Shown: positions 33,497-46,900 of the stretch, piece after piece | Layout: each line of letters starts with the position of its first letter | Position numbering within the stretch: position 1 is the stretch's first letter | Source of the DNA: Amblyomma americanum | Lineage: Eukaryota > Arthropoda > Arachnida > Ixodida > Ixodidae | DNA: 64,000 bases | Direction of reading: 5' to 3' | NCBI RefSeq assembly: GCF_052857255.1 | Contig: NC_135497.1 | Coordinates: 197,957,986-198,021,985 of the forward strand | The notes under the pieces: generated by a model | Database searches by the model: none | The model's input: only the letters and a program-made list of their open reading frames with translations | What the model was told of the DNA's origin: nothing | Made by a program: the position numbers and the translations under genes

Positions 33497-34072
33497 ATAA
33501 TTGGTTTTTGGGGAAAGGAAATGGCGCAGTATCTGTCTCATATATCGTTGGACGCCTGAACCGCGCCGTAAGGGAACGGATAAAGGAGCGAGTGAAAAAA
33601 GAAAGGAAAAAAGAGGTGCCGTAGTGGAGGGTTCTGGGATAATTTCGACCACCTGGGGATCTTTAACGTGCACTGAGCCCCGCCGCGGTGGCTCAGTGGT
33701 TAGGGCGCTCGACTACTGATCCGGAGTTCCCGGGTTCGAACCCGACCGCGGCAGCTGCGTTTTTATGGAGGAAAAACGCTAAGGCGCCCGTGTGCTGTGC
33801 GATGTCAGTGCACGTTAAAGATCCCCAGGTGGTCGAAATTATGCCGGAGCCCTCCACTACGGCACCTATTCTTCCTTTCTTCTTTCACTCCCTCCTTTAT
33901 CCCTCCCCTTACGGCGCGGTTCAGGTGTCCAAAGATATATGAGACAGATACTGCGCCATTTCCTTTCCCCCAAAAAACCAATTATTATTATTAACGTGCA
34001 CTGACATCGCACAGCACACGGGCGCCTTAGCGTTTTTATGGAGGAAAAATGCTAAGGCGCCCGTGCACTGTG
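33497..34072 (-). mobile_element. Outer Ruka-like SINE, split by a nested SINE and ending in a snap-back
   Basis: The 3' tail and body lie at 33497-33676 and the body resumes at 33991. Between them sits the opposite-strand copy at 33677-33990. Instead of continuing into the tRNA head, the sequence at about 34015-34072 turns back on itself: CACGGGCGCCTTAGCG, a short loop, then CGCTAAGGCGCCCGTG with one mismatch. The head is missing. Confidence 0.85.
33677..33990 (+). mobile_element. Full-length Ruka-like SINE with 14-bp target duplication
   Basis: Head GCCCCGCCGCGGTGGCTCAG at the start, intact A-box region (GGTTAGGGCGCTCGACTACT), B box GGGTTCGAACCC, body with GTGCTGTGCGATGTCAGTGC, and a tail ending CCAATTATTATTATTA. 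The flanking duplication is TTAACGTGCACTGA at 33663-33676 and 33991-34004. This is the best reference copy in the window. Mobilisation would be by a LINE enzyme in trans; which one is not shown. Confidence 0.95.
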
Positions 34073-34634
34073 CTCTAATTTTTAATGCTCCAATTTTTAA
34101 TGCGAATACAATTTTTGTAACTAGGAATCGAAACTATCTGAGAAAAGCGAGATTAGGCAAGACCATAGCGAACCAAGGCGATCCAATCCAGTTTTCTTTC
34201 AAAACAACCTGAGGCGTGTGCGGCGGCGTGGTCGGTGCCTCTTTTTCGCTTGTCTGCTGTGCTGTTCTTGTGCAGTGCCTTATTTAATTTTAATACCGGT
34301 GGATATTGCATTTAGTTCTCAGCATGTTTGCACTATTTATCTGTCCTACCCGGCCGCTGTACTGCATCGTGCTCCGATTATCGATGTGGTCGTGTTTTTG
34401 TTCACTGTCTGAACGTAGCTTCATATGGTTCAGCTTTGGATGTCGTTTTACTGAAAGTGGTTGCAGACTTTTGTTGACTTTGATGCATTGGTTTTGTAAA
34501 TAGATAACTCTTATGTTTCCTTGTGTGAAGTTTATGCCACTGTGAAGGAGCTGGAAAATGGGAGACTTAACTTTTACTTAAAACTCTTCACTGAATTCGC
34601 CTGTAACCAACTAGGAAAATTAAAGAATGCTATT

Positions 34635-34750
34635 CATTAAAGCTGCGAACTGGGCGAGTTGGTATTGATTCATATTTGAACAGCGCAATAAAACAACGGT
34701 GTCCTTTCTTCGTTGTGTCCCGTTGTTTTATTGCGCTGTTCAAATATGAA
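34635..34750 (+). mobile_element. Short hairpin retroposon family, member 7, exact target duplication
   Basis: A 116-bp insertion between two copies of TAAAGAATGCTATT (34621-34634 and 34751-34764). It starts CATTAAAGCTGCGAACT, then the core GGGCGAGTTGGT at 34652-34663, then a perfect 32-bp inverted repeat (34668-34699 and 34720-34751) around a 20-nt loop. The arm is TTGAACAGCGCAATAAAACA-like and differs from other members. There is no A/B box, ORF or long TIR at the true ends. Confidence 0.85.
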
Positions 34751-34873
34751 TAAAGAATGCTATTATATTTGTTACCAAAAATGTGCTATATGGAGGTATG
34801 CTGTCCGAGAAACTGTGTTGCCTTCGTTCACGCTTCGATCAAGGAGTGCTTTCCTCTTTGTTACAGCAATATT

Positions 34874-34975
34874 ATGGACGCTGGATCTTCTGCCCTTGAA
34901 GAAAGCTCTTTGCCTGCCAGTGTTAACGAGCCACAGAATCGGAACGTGCCAGTTGCTGTACCACCGACATTATCG
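34874..34975 (+). CDS. TRMT10B: TRMT10B coding exon 1
   Basis: ATG at 34874, 34 codons (MDAGSSALEESSLPASVNEP and on), ending TCG before the donor GTAAGC, phase 0. The exon itself probably starts at 34867 after a TTACAG acceptor. This is the poorly conserved N-terminus, so the start rests on the ATG, the donor and the phase match to the next exon. Confidence 0.72.
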
Positions 34976-37900
34976 GTAAGCATTTTTGCGTGCACAAGAA
35001 ACATGTAGCAGGGATGGCTTGCCGAAAGCAGCTTTTTAGGGGTATGAGTAATTTCTTGTAAACGTGAGCATTTTTTAGAAGGGGGTGGCTAGAGTTCCGT
35101 CCAAACGAAAAGGGGGCTGCTACTGAACTTCCGTCCAAATGTGAAAAAGTTACTATTAGAGTTGCGTCCCGGCAGAATAGGACCAGCCACCTGAGTTTCA
35201 TGATGACAGTGAACCTAACTTAACCTGCTCAGCCACGCGAGGCGTGACTACAACGAAAATAAAACCATGTGGCAATAAATCTGCGTACACTTCATGGGGG
35301 CACACTGTTACGTCTGGCTGTAATGCTAACCACTCCAAATATAATCTGCTCTTATAGTCAGACGAGACAGTAACTGCCACTTGTGCCTTTAAAAGCAATA
35401 AACTTAGCCTGATCTAACCACATCGGACATAATGACAATTGGAGCAGCGCCACGCAGCATGAAACCTATGTACTTTATGGTGGTATGTGCTGCCACTGGT
35501 CTGATAAAAAAATCTAATGGGTGTTGTTTCTACCTTCCAAAAGAGACCCATGGCTCTGGGCATATTGTATGGACTGACTTTAGTAGCAGTAATTGTTATA
35601 TCTGGATGAAACTCTAGCAACAGTTACTGATCCATGTGGATGAAACTGTAGACAGTATATTTAAAGAATGTGTTGTTCCATTTTCCCAACTCATAACTGG
35701 TACACAAAATTCAAAAGTGCGCAGTGCTTGAACCAAGTGCACCATATTTACTGTAGTGTGTCTGTTGTTCTGATTTCTCATCGTGCTTTTTCTCACAGAA
35801 GGCAAAAGACTTCTGTGTCATTGGTGTTTGGCTGCTGAACCCGAGGTTGCTGGATTGAATCCCTGCCTCGGCAGGTTCACTTCGATGGAGACAAAATGCG
35901 AAAGTGCCCATGTGCTGTGCGATGTTAGTGCACGTTAAGAAGCCCAGTGGGCTAAGTTAATCTGGAGCCCTCCACTATGGCACCCGTCCCTCACAGCACA
36001 TGTCACTCCATGATGTTAAACCCCACTTAACACATACCACATCATGATGCATTCATTCTGGTATCAGATGTGGGGTAAAGCAATTTAGTTAGCCGCCACG
36101 ATGGCTGAGTGGTTATGACGCTCGGCTGCTGGCCCGAAAGACGCGGGTTCGATCCTGGCCGCGGCGGTCGAATTTCGATGGAGGCGAAATTCTAGAGGCC
36201 CGTGTACTGTGCGATGTCAGTGCATGTTAAAAGAACCCCGGGTGGTCGAAATTTTCGGAGCCCTTCACTACGGCGTCTCTCATAGTCTAAGTCGCTATGG
36301 GATGTTAAACCCCCATAAACCAAACCAAACCAAAGCAGTGTAGCAATACTTGCGGTGCATCAGGAAGTGTACTGGGTTTGCAGCTGGTGTTCTATGCAGT
36401 GGAAGATATTTTTCAGCCCTGATTCCTTGATTTGTTAGTCTAGTCAAAAATGCATGAATGTCTTCAGTCGCAGTTTGGGGTACTGTGGGCAGCATAGCTT
36501 TTTTCTTCTTTCTGTGCCATATTGGGGGTAACAGAGGTAAGTTCCATATTGAAACAAATGTAATGCCTCATTCTTTTTTTTTATCTTCATATTGGGGGCC
36601 TTTGAACTAGGAAGCATGTGCAAAGTAGAATGTGTTTAGATTCAAGCCTTCTATCTTTTTCTTAAATGCACTTACCAAGAACTGAGGGTTGTTATTGCAG
36701 TGTGCTCAAATTACTGTTTGTGCATTGAAGCACACATATAGCTGGTTATCATTTAGAATATGCAGGGCCAGGAGTGACTTTCTTGCTGGCTTAAGTCATT
36801 TGATCTTAAGGAGTAAATATTTGTTGGGATGTTTCTGTGCCAGCTTAGTGTGAATGGTCAGCTAGGGAAAAGCAGAACAGCGCACATGGATTGAGGAAAA
36901 AAAACGACAACACCTCCGTCCTTGTCTTTTATGCTGCCTTTAAATGAACCAACTAGCTCAAGAAGCAGTTCTCACTCCGTGAATGGTCATGTTACTTGAG
37001 ATATGTAGGTTAGTTACAGAGGGCACCTGTTTTTGTGTAAATTGCCTTCTGACATGTACTCTATGGTCACAGTTAAATGTTTTGTGTTTTTCAGAAAAAT
37101 GTTGCTAGGAAATTAGCCCGTTATGAGAGGGTGGTTACCGCACGGAGAGCGAAGCGCCGTGAGAAGAAATTAGCTCGCAAAACCAGGATAGCTGAAGCGA
37201 AGAAACTTGAGCAATCTGATGCCAAGTCAGTTCCCGGTAAGTATAGCAGAATATTCTAATTTCTCTACTTGTAGTTGCAATAGCTAAGAATAATAGATTG
37301 CACTGATGTCATGATGCTGCTGTCTTGAAGACCATGAACCTGGTGAAGATCTGTTCACTTGTGTATTCCACTTACTGCTACCTGCTGTGACTTCCACCGC
37401 TGAAGTTGTGCTGGTCTGGAGGCCATGTGACGTAGCTTCAAGCTGTCTATTTACTGCTAAAATATCCATTCTTTAGCACATTCATGGTGTAGGTTTGAAG
37501 TGATGAGAGAGTACTAAATATATTGTAGGCTACTTGCTGCTTGCATTGTTTCAACTTCTAAAATAACACTGTAGGAAACTTTTGTTGTGACTGTACATAG
37601 TAGTAGAATAAGCTGTATGAAATATTACTAGACCATTCAGCTTTGGTTCTGAGATTTTCCTTACTTTCTTTTGTTTATGAAACACAGGAGTAGATTAAAA
37701 GCCTTGGTAACACTATTGGCACTTGTGTGTACTAATTGTATGGCGCAGTTAAGTTATATATTGTGTGTAATTTTCATTGTGTTGGCTCAAGTATGTTGGT
37801 GTAACCAGCGGGCTATGCCATGAGTTAAGCTTCCATGACTAAGTTGGCCCAGAGACCTTCTATAACAAGAAGTGCTGTCCAAAAATCGCCCTTCAGGGCT

Positions 37901-40900
37901 TTTACACAGACGTCACGGATGATGTCACCAGCCATGTTGAGAGCATGCGGAGCACAAAGGGTTTATTTGTATTTTTTGTGATAAATGTAACACATCTAAA
38001 TGCTATTGAAATAATTTATGACCCTGAGCTCCATTTTGTGAAAGTAAATGGATGGTGTGCACAATCTGTAAGTATTAATTGCCTAGTCTTTGAATGAAAT
38101 CATAATAGTCTTGCAGTTTTTATTGCAGAGGAAATTTCCAGGCCAAAATATTGCTTTCGTAACCCTTTTGTTTAGTGTTGCTGGAGCAGCAGTGCTTGCT
38201 GAAATGGCTAGGCACCAAGTTAGCATTTTGCAAAACAGCAGTCAAAGTTTTGCAGTGCCTGAATGGAAACACATGCATGTGAATGCAAAATTTGATGTTC
38301 CTGCATTTTTCAACAAAATACAGGGAGATATGTGCAAAAAGGTGTGCGTGGCCATCAAAAATCCTTGGTGTTCGTGAGAAAAATTGCATGTAAAAGTGTG
38401 CAGGGCATGCTTTTGTTGAGCAGACATTACATACATGTAGCAGTGTTGTGCTTTTTCATTTGTCTGCGACAGGGTAATCAGCTTATCTTGTAGACCAAAA
38501 AAATGAAGAGGCCTGGCTGTGCTTGGTTATGGTTAGGCTGTGGACCTTCCGGCAAAAATCTGCAGATGTTTTTCGGAATTTATTTTTTCTTGAAAAACTG
38601 GTGTTTTTCGGCTAGTTGTACTGTGGTTATTGGTAAAAGTAATTCCCAGTGTTTAGAAGCAGTGTGATGGAAGCCAAAAGCACCATTTTTTAACCTGATT
38701 TTTACATAACGTAATGCACAGTATGTTGTAGTAGTAGGCATGTAGTTGTAGGCTTGTTGACCTTACATATTCAAATGTATTGGCATGCTTGCGTTGACAG
38801 CACCCAACTTCGAAAATGTGCGTTCAGCATTTGTACTCGAGATTTTAAAGGACACTTGGGACAATACGGGCTTATCGCATGCATGTTGTTCCCAGAATAA
38901 CTGAGCTACGATGTCAGCTCTTACCCTTAAAGGGCAACTTGGGCGTGTTTTGTAGCTCTACGGATTTTGCTAAACTTTCAGAGTAAATTCTTCACAATTT
39001 TCTGGTCATTTGTGCCAAATTTTATAGCCAGGTGACGTCTTGTTGCAGCACAAATTAAATTAAAAATTTTTCATTTCGCGGCCTCAACTGAGATGGTGCC
39101 GCTGCGGTGGCTCAGTGGTTATGGTGCTCTGCTGCTGATCCGAAAGACGCAGGTTTGATCCCAGCCGTGGCGGTTGAATTTCGATGGAGGCGAAATTCTA
39201 GAGGCCTGTGTACTGTGCGATGTCAATGCACGTTAAAGAACCCCAGGTGGTGGAAATTTCCGGAGCCCTCCACTACGGCCTCCCTCATTGCCTGAGTCGC
39301 TTTGGAACGTGAACCCGCATAAACCAATCAAGTGAGATGATTTATATAGGCAACCTTGCGTCTGTGATGTCACAGTTTGTCACGATCATTGATATTTGCT
39401 CTGTGTTTGCTGAAAGACAAAATTTAGTGCTTGTTTCTGGTCACTATGAAAAAATAATGACCAAAGCTGTCACTTACAGTCACCAATTTAGCCAATAAAA
39501 GCGCGCACGATAAGTTTTGGGACAGTGTTGACGATGTCATAGGTTGGTATGTCATGACATCATAGTTTGGGCCGAAACCTGGTTTTGGTTTGGTTTCTTG
39601 GTTTCTCTTGTTTTAAAATACTTCCACTTTGTAGTATTCTGAAAAACAGTGCTTGTTTGGATGAGAGGGGACTGTAGAGAATGTGATGTGATTGTAAACT
39701 CAAAATGTTCAAAAACCCTTGGAGTTGCCCTTTAAAGGCGCAAGTTCGTGGCTGAAGCTTCCACAGGCTGCATTCGTCTCGAACTAAGAGTCTATGGGTC
39801 TGTTCGTTATGCGCGAAATCTATCTAGCTACTCTGTTTTCAAAAGCAAGTGCCTTTTCATGCTACAATGCATTACCAGACAGCCTAAACCTGGCCGCTTC
39901 CTATGTGCACCAACTTGCCCAAGCTTCCTCATTTGTCAGTAAGCAGGGCCGAGTGTGGATCGCGATTGAACTTTTAAAAATGTACCTATTATTAAATGTG
40001 GCTTTAAACTCTCTGTTAGCTCAGAGGGGTTTTTAGTAGCGTTCTCATCCTCAAAGAGGGGCTTTTAAGCTTTTAAGTAATTTTTATGCTCTACCAATGA
40101 CTGCTGTGCATGAATATAATGATCTAATTACTTATCATGTCGTACGTTGTATTCATGAAGATTAAAGTTGGGCACTAGACCTTGAGGTCTGAAATGCCAC
40201 TTTGACGTGGGTACTCTTGGCGGGCGGTGTTACTGTTTAGGGCAATTCAAAGAGCTGGGAGTGTGGTTGACTAAGATTGAACTAGCTTCTGTGTAGAGAG
40301 AGAGAGAGAAATATGCAGCTATTTGAGTTTGGTTGTAATTGGTGCATGGTGTTCATAGTCACATACAGCTTTACTGATGTCAGGTGTCTTGAAAAGCTAG
40401 TGCTCTAACAAATGCAACTTTATGATTCATTCAGCACATCAGAATGTGTGGAGGGTTGTATAGTGTGCATTACGCTTCTCGGACTGATTTCTGTTTCATC
40501 ATTCCAGGTCCGGAGCAGAGGTCTGACGGACAACTTCGGGAGCAGGAACTGAACCACAATTCTTCAGCAGGTCATGAAGTGCCAGCTCCATGTGTCTGCA
40601 TTGACATGGGGCATACAGATTACATGACTGATAAGGTGTGTTCATGTTCTTTTTGATAGAACTGCCCCTAATGCTGCAGGCCATTTTTTCCAAGATTGCA
40701 ACATTCATTTTGCAGCGCTATCTTCTAGTTAAATGCATTTTTTTTGTAGGTAAGTTCATAGCTACTGTACGGTGTGTTGTTGTCAGAGTCTTGGTTCACT
40801 TGCATATTATTAGCTGTCTCCTGTACAAGAAATGCTTAGCTTCTTGGACTGTGGTCATAGAATGGTGAGTCCAGTCATAAAGTTTTCTAATAAATATGTA

Positions 40901-43900
40901 TGTTCCTTGTGCTTGGACAGGCCTACTGGCCAGAAAGAAGCAAGCATGGTTGACTGAGGAGTTTCATTCTTTTGCAACAGCCCAGGAACCTACCCTAAAG
41001 ACCTTAATATAGGTCGAACTTTTTTTCAAAAAACCATGGCAAAAAGTAGACCCCCACCTTATATACCAGTCATTGGCAGAAAAACTATGGAAGTCTTGCA
41101 ACAATGGGTGGCTGAAGTCAACAGCTTCCATCACCGTCGCCATCAGCAGCAGTGCGGCGTGGTACCTCCATTTTGCGTTTCTGTTGTTGCAAAGCTATTT
41201 TGGTTAAAGGCTGCTTTTTCACATTTTGTTTCAAAATGAGCGGAACACAACAGCAATTCACCGTCGCCTTCAAGAAAAACGCGACTGGGTACGCGGAAGC
41301 TCACGGCAACCTGGCGGCACAGCGCAAATTTGGAGTATATGTGAAAAGAGCATTCGGTACTGGTGGAGGCAGAAGCAGCGTATTACAACTTGCAGCAAAC
41401 AGAAGAAAACATCATTCCGTGAGCAGACAGCAGCTCATCCAGAATTGGAAGGAAAGGTTCCGGAGTTCGTCCGGCAGCTGCGTGCAAGATCTCTGCCTGT
41501 GACTGCCAAATGCATCCGCGTGAAAGCGGCAGAGATCATGGCACGGAGTGGCGAAAGAAGCGAGAGTACGCGCATGTGTACACATGCGTGTACCTCGTTT
41601 GTTTTCGCCGCTCCGTGCCGTGATGATAAGGTGCTGACAAACACACGGGACGATGAGCGTGAGATACTGCTAAAAAATTGGCCGGGTGTGGATATGAGCA
41701 GCATTTAAATGAAAATAAATGCTGTCACCATTATGCAACCTGTTGAGCTGCATTTGTTTCACGGCATTTTCGTACTTTTTTCATTGAAAAAGATTTTTTT
41801 CATTTTCAGAATTGGTTAGTTGGGGGTCGACCTTTATTCCGGTCCGACCTATACTCCGGTTTTTACAGTAGTATATTCTTAGCAAAATTTTCAGCACAGT
41901 CCTGTTGCACAAACCACTAGCAGCATTCATATGAGGGTTGGACTAGTTGACCATTTTGCTAATAATTTTCTCACCCTTAGGACTCTTTTTTTTCGTTCAT
42001 TTGGGGGATATGGGTTTGTATTCCCTAAAAATGGCAAAAAAAAAAATAGATTTTTAAGAACTTGTTGTATTCACTTGTATGCCTCGTTTTTTATGCTGTC
42101 CCTAAGTCTCATTGCTACAGTTGACCAGAAAGTACTGTAAAAAAAAAAAAATTGTGAACTGTGGCAGCTGTGCATTGTGGAGAAATTTTCTGCCTAGATA
42201 CTCACCTTGCAGAGCAGATTTCTTTTTGGCTGTTTTTTCTGTTTTGACTCAGTTTGTTTTGTTGCACTCATAGGACCATTGTGCAGGTCAAGACATTTTT
42301 TTTTAATTTATGAATTTTAAATTTCTTGTGTGAAATTTTCTTCTGTTTAAATATGTCAGCAGACACTGCATCGCAAGCTTTTCAGTACCAAAATTTGTGC
42401 TTTGTTAAAAAATTTTTCTAGGAATGTGTTGACCTATAGCACGCCATTAGGAACTCAGTGAATGTTGAACCAGCCTTCACCCACATTTTCTTAACTCTGC
42501 AGCTTTTTCACAAGATTTAAATATATATTAGAAAACAATTTTCTGGAGATGTAACAGAAATTTTGTGATACTGGTAGTCATAAAATTATTTCTAATGTGC
42601 TCAAAAAATTTCTTCTAAGTGCCAAGAAATGAAATTTTTTTTTGAAAGAGAGGTCGAACAAGACGTGGACTACACAGTTAAAATTAGTACCAGCTTTTAT
42701 TTGGAAAAAAATGTGCATCTTAACAACAGAACGCAGGTATGAGCACACATGCAAAGCCAGCTCTCCCTCGCTGCCCTGATGCACACGTCGGCGCCACTTG
42801 GTGAGTGCACCCCAACTTGCAGAGGCGAGACAGTTTTCTGCAAAGTGTGGGTGCACTTGGTGTATGGTGCTGACATGTGCATCAGGCCAGGGAGTGAAAG
42901 CTGGCTTTGCATGTGTGCTCATTCCTGCGTTCTGTTGTTAAGATGCACATTTCTTTCCAAATAAAAGCTATTAGTAAGTTCAGCGCTGTGTAGTCTGCTT
43001 CTTGATTTTTTTCTCTGTTGCATGTTGGTTGAAATAATGTAACTGCACTAACTGGCTTAGCCTGCAGTTTTATTTTAGTGTCTTTTGGGGGGAAATTGAA
43101 CTAGTAAGTTGTGAAAATATATAAATGGTGTCACAACTTAATAGTTTAATTTGCAGCACTGTCACACTACTGTCAATTCAGTACTGTCACAATGATTTGG
43201 TTGGGAGCTCATTTTTCAAGTGGAGCTGCAGAAATATTGATGAACTCTATAGTTTTCCAAAGAAGTGGTAAATTTTCTTGTGACTATACAGAATGTCTTG
43301 GTAGGAATTAGCTTCTATAATTGCTAACAACTTCCTTTCTTGAACTGTTAATATACATGAGCAAGTGGACATGTTTGTCTTTTATCACCAGCATTTGTTT
43401 GTGAGGTCGGCTATTGGTTGTGCAGTCAAACCCGATTATGCCGAACTCGACTAGATCGAATTATCTGTTATATCGAATAACTTCTGGGCACTGTAATGCT
43501 ACATCAGGAATGTATAGGAAAATGTACGGCTACATTGTACAAACATTAGCCGTCACATCTGATAGATCGAACTTTGGGCAACGCCAGGCCACTCAAGAAG
43601 CTGGCTTTCCTTTAGCACGTCTCGGGAGGTTATCTTGCCCACAGAGACCTGTGGGTGCTACGGTGCTACCTAGGTAGCACGCGTGGACTAATGATGACGT
43701 GGATTTTCCACAATGTAAGCACCAGGCGCATAGCTAGCCAACCAGAATTGCGTTCTCAGCGCATTGCACAACTTATGCCCGCGTTGCCATGCGGTGATTT
43801 TGCATGATTTTCGTTGTTTCTGTGTGCGCGTGATGGCATCTGCGCAACGGGAGAACCTCCTCTTTTCCATGAAACTGGAAATTATTAACGCGAGTTGAAT

Positions 43901-46900
43901 GAGGTGAGAAGAAATACAAAGTTGCCACAGTGTACAAGATTCCGAGAAGCACGCTGAGCACCATTTTGAAGAACCAGGCTGACATTTCGGCTAAAGCAGG
44001 GAGGTGAGCCGGCACTCCTGGCACCAGACATGTACGCACAGCTGCGTGTGAAAATGCTAAGGCAGCAGCGTACCAATGGTTCCTCGACGTCTGCCTTACC
44101 GTAGACAATGGCTATGCCCACCGTTGCAGTGCTCGTTTCAGCAACATTGCACTTTGCTTCCTGCCATCAAAAACTACTGTACGTTGGTGCTTCAATTTTT
44201 GGACCAGAAGATAACTCGTGCTGTGAAGGTTAGTTGCAGGAAACATCTGACTGAATGGCTCCTGCAGAAGCTGAGGACTGGAAGAAACCTAAGAACCGAC
44301 CTCTTAGGGGTCCTGTCTACTCTGAGTGGGTCGTGAAATGGTGTCAAAAAACGAAACTTTACAGAACTGCTTGCAACATTGTGGTCTCTGCTTTGCCAGA
44401 GAAGACGGAACAAATTCTTTGTCGGGATAGCTCGCCGAAGCTATCACGGATGTTTATGATTTGTGGAACCAATTGTCCAAATTTCCTGGTTCTGTTTGTG
44501 ATGGGGCATCCATGGGCGACTTTGTCTCTGCAGACGACAGCGTTGAGACTGCGGGAGAGCTTGCGAACAAAGAACTCATTGCCGACGTTGTGGATAACTA
44601 GGACGCCACTGATGCGAATTGTGACGAGGACTTGAGAGAATCTGTGTCCACATGCTTCGACATGCTCTGCATGCTCAGCTGTCTTGTCCCTATTGCATGT
44701 TGATAGAAGGCTATGGTCTTAGCTGTTTGGAGACCATCAGTGACATTGGAAAATGCGTTTTCTCTGAGCCAATGAAGGTGAAACAAAAAATTCACGACTA
44801 TTTCACTCTGTAATTTGCATGCAGTAAGCACTATCCTAGAAATACATTTTTTTTCCATCTGAATGTGTGTCTATGTTGTTAGATTTACTGCTATACTTTT
44901 GTATCGAATTACACGTTATATTTTGAACTCGTAGGTGTTTTTTATGAGTTCGATATGTGCAGGTTCAACTGTGTATGAACTGGCAAACAGAGCATGGTGA
45001 TTTCGTTTAACTTTTATACCATGGAAGAGCTATGCCTTAGGCTGAAACGGTGTGTGGCATGATTTATAAAGGCTATTGCTCTTTGATTTTCTTTTATATG
45101 TCTTTTGCTTTGTTGAGTAGTGCGAAATTTAGTTCGTCTCTGTTATGTACAAAACTAAATCTTAGGACAATCTGGAAGCTGGGTGGATGCTTAGTTCATT
45201 CTGATCATAAATTTCTCTTCTTTCCATTGTTCTGAGATACACAGCAAACAATGCGAGCTGCACACTATTCTGTTCTGCCTGCAACTGACATGTGCCTGCC
45301 CTGTTGACAAATCATTACCATTGCATCAAAATGTTGTTTTCTCTATACTCATTGCAGTGCTTCAACTGGGTCAGCTTTTTTCGTCAGTTTTTTTTTTATT
45401 CCATGCATTACTTTTGCTTCATCCTATCCATTAATGTTGGGCTTTGTGCATTGAATTTTCTTAGTGAGAGCACTTTTGGTTGCCTTACTTGTATGTTGGG
45501 GTCGGTGCACTACATAGTTTTGTTCTTAGGGTAGGAAACGTCGCTACAGTTTTTGCCATGTGGGCTACTTGCACCTGCTTTTATGATGCAAGATTAAGGA
45601 AGATGTTCTTTTCTATACAGGGGCGCTGTGTTGTTTTATATTTTGAACATTGTTTTTTTTTCTGAGAGTGTTTCGGTAAAACTTCGTGATGACATTTTTG
45701 CAGGAGCTAAACAAGCTGTCGTCACAACTACGGAGACTGTATGGCTCTAATCGCCATAGCTGCAATCCACTGAGGCTCTACTTCACCCATTTCCCAACGT
45801 CTTGCCGGCTTTATAAGTTGTGCGTTGAAAAGCATCAGGGATTTGAAAGATATTCGGTTAGTTTACTTTTCTGCTTCATTTGTTCATGTGCGACTGTGCA
45901 GATAACTTCATCAACAAAACATGTCTGCAATGGGAACTCCCCAGTAATTGCATTATAATGACCAAAAATTGTGATATAAAGTCATCATGGCCTGTTTCTC
46001 TTTTGTTGAGGAATGTGTGAAATGTGCACAAAAGAATGGGCAGTGATAAGCAGTTAGTGCCATGTATAGCAGTAATGTCGCAAACAAATTAACAGCTGTA
46101 AAATGTTCTACAAAGGAAAGGTTATCTGAATAAATCGAAGCTTTACTAGGCGATTAAAAACAAAGAGTACAGAAAGGAAACAGAACTTTGGCCCAAGCAA
46201 GCAAATTGTTGCTAACATTTGCATAACATGTAAGGTTAACTCTCCAAGTTTTTATTTTGCAATACAATATAACCTGGTTAATACTGCATTTAAAAACAAA
46301 TGCAGAAAATTTGTTATTCAAACTGCATAATTAAAAAAAAAATATGGCTGTTGAATGAGGCATTATAACATACCTAGCCAAGCATCCACCTAAAATTTGA
46401 AGATAGTCATGAAATGTTTGGGGATGGATGCTTGTTAGGTCCAGGCATGAAAATTCATAATGGGCACTTGGTTGAGTGGGCATTGCTTGGTCCGGCTGCC
46501 GATCATTAAATTCAAGATGGCGGCCACCAAGGAGTGGCTGGCTCAGGACCGCATAATCACGAAAATACCAGAGGAAATGCCCTCCCGAGCTTTTCTTCGG
46601 AAACTGCTTGAGCTTCGTTTTACCATCTAAATTGTCTCATTGGTGTGTTCATCCCTTTCCCCCTCCCTCCGCGATAAGCGTCGCGAGGATACCAAACGAT
46701 GGGTGTTTTATGTGTGTTTGCCGTGTTCTTGAACTTGTCCCGGACATGGAACATAATCGCATGGGCACTTGCTCCGTGTTTTAGGAAAATTTAAAATTTC
46801 AGGAAAAAGGAGGGTGGGTGCTTATTCGAGCTTGGACGGATGCTCGGTATTTTACGGTACAAAGGCACTTATTGACAATTTCACTTGATTAACATTTCTC

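Noticed and set aside
42697..42964. Two nearly identical 71-codon frames on opposite strands
   Set aside because: Explained fully by the palindrome centred at 42830; not a conserved gene pair.
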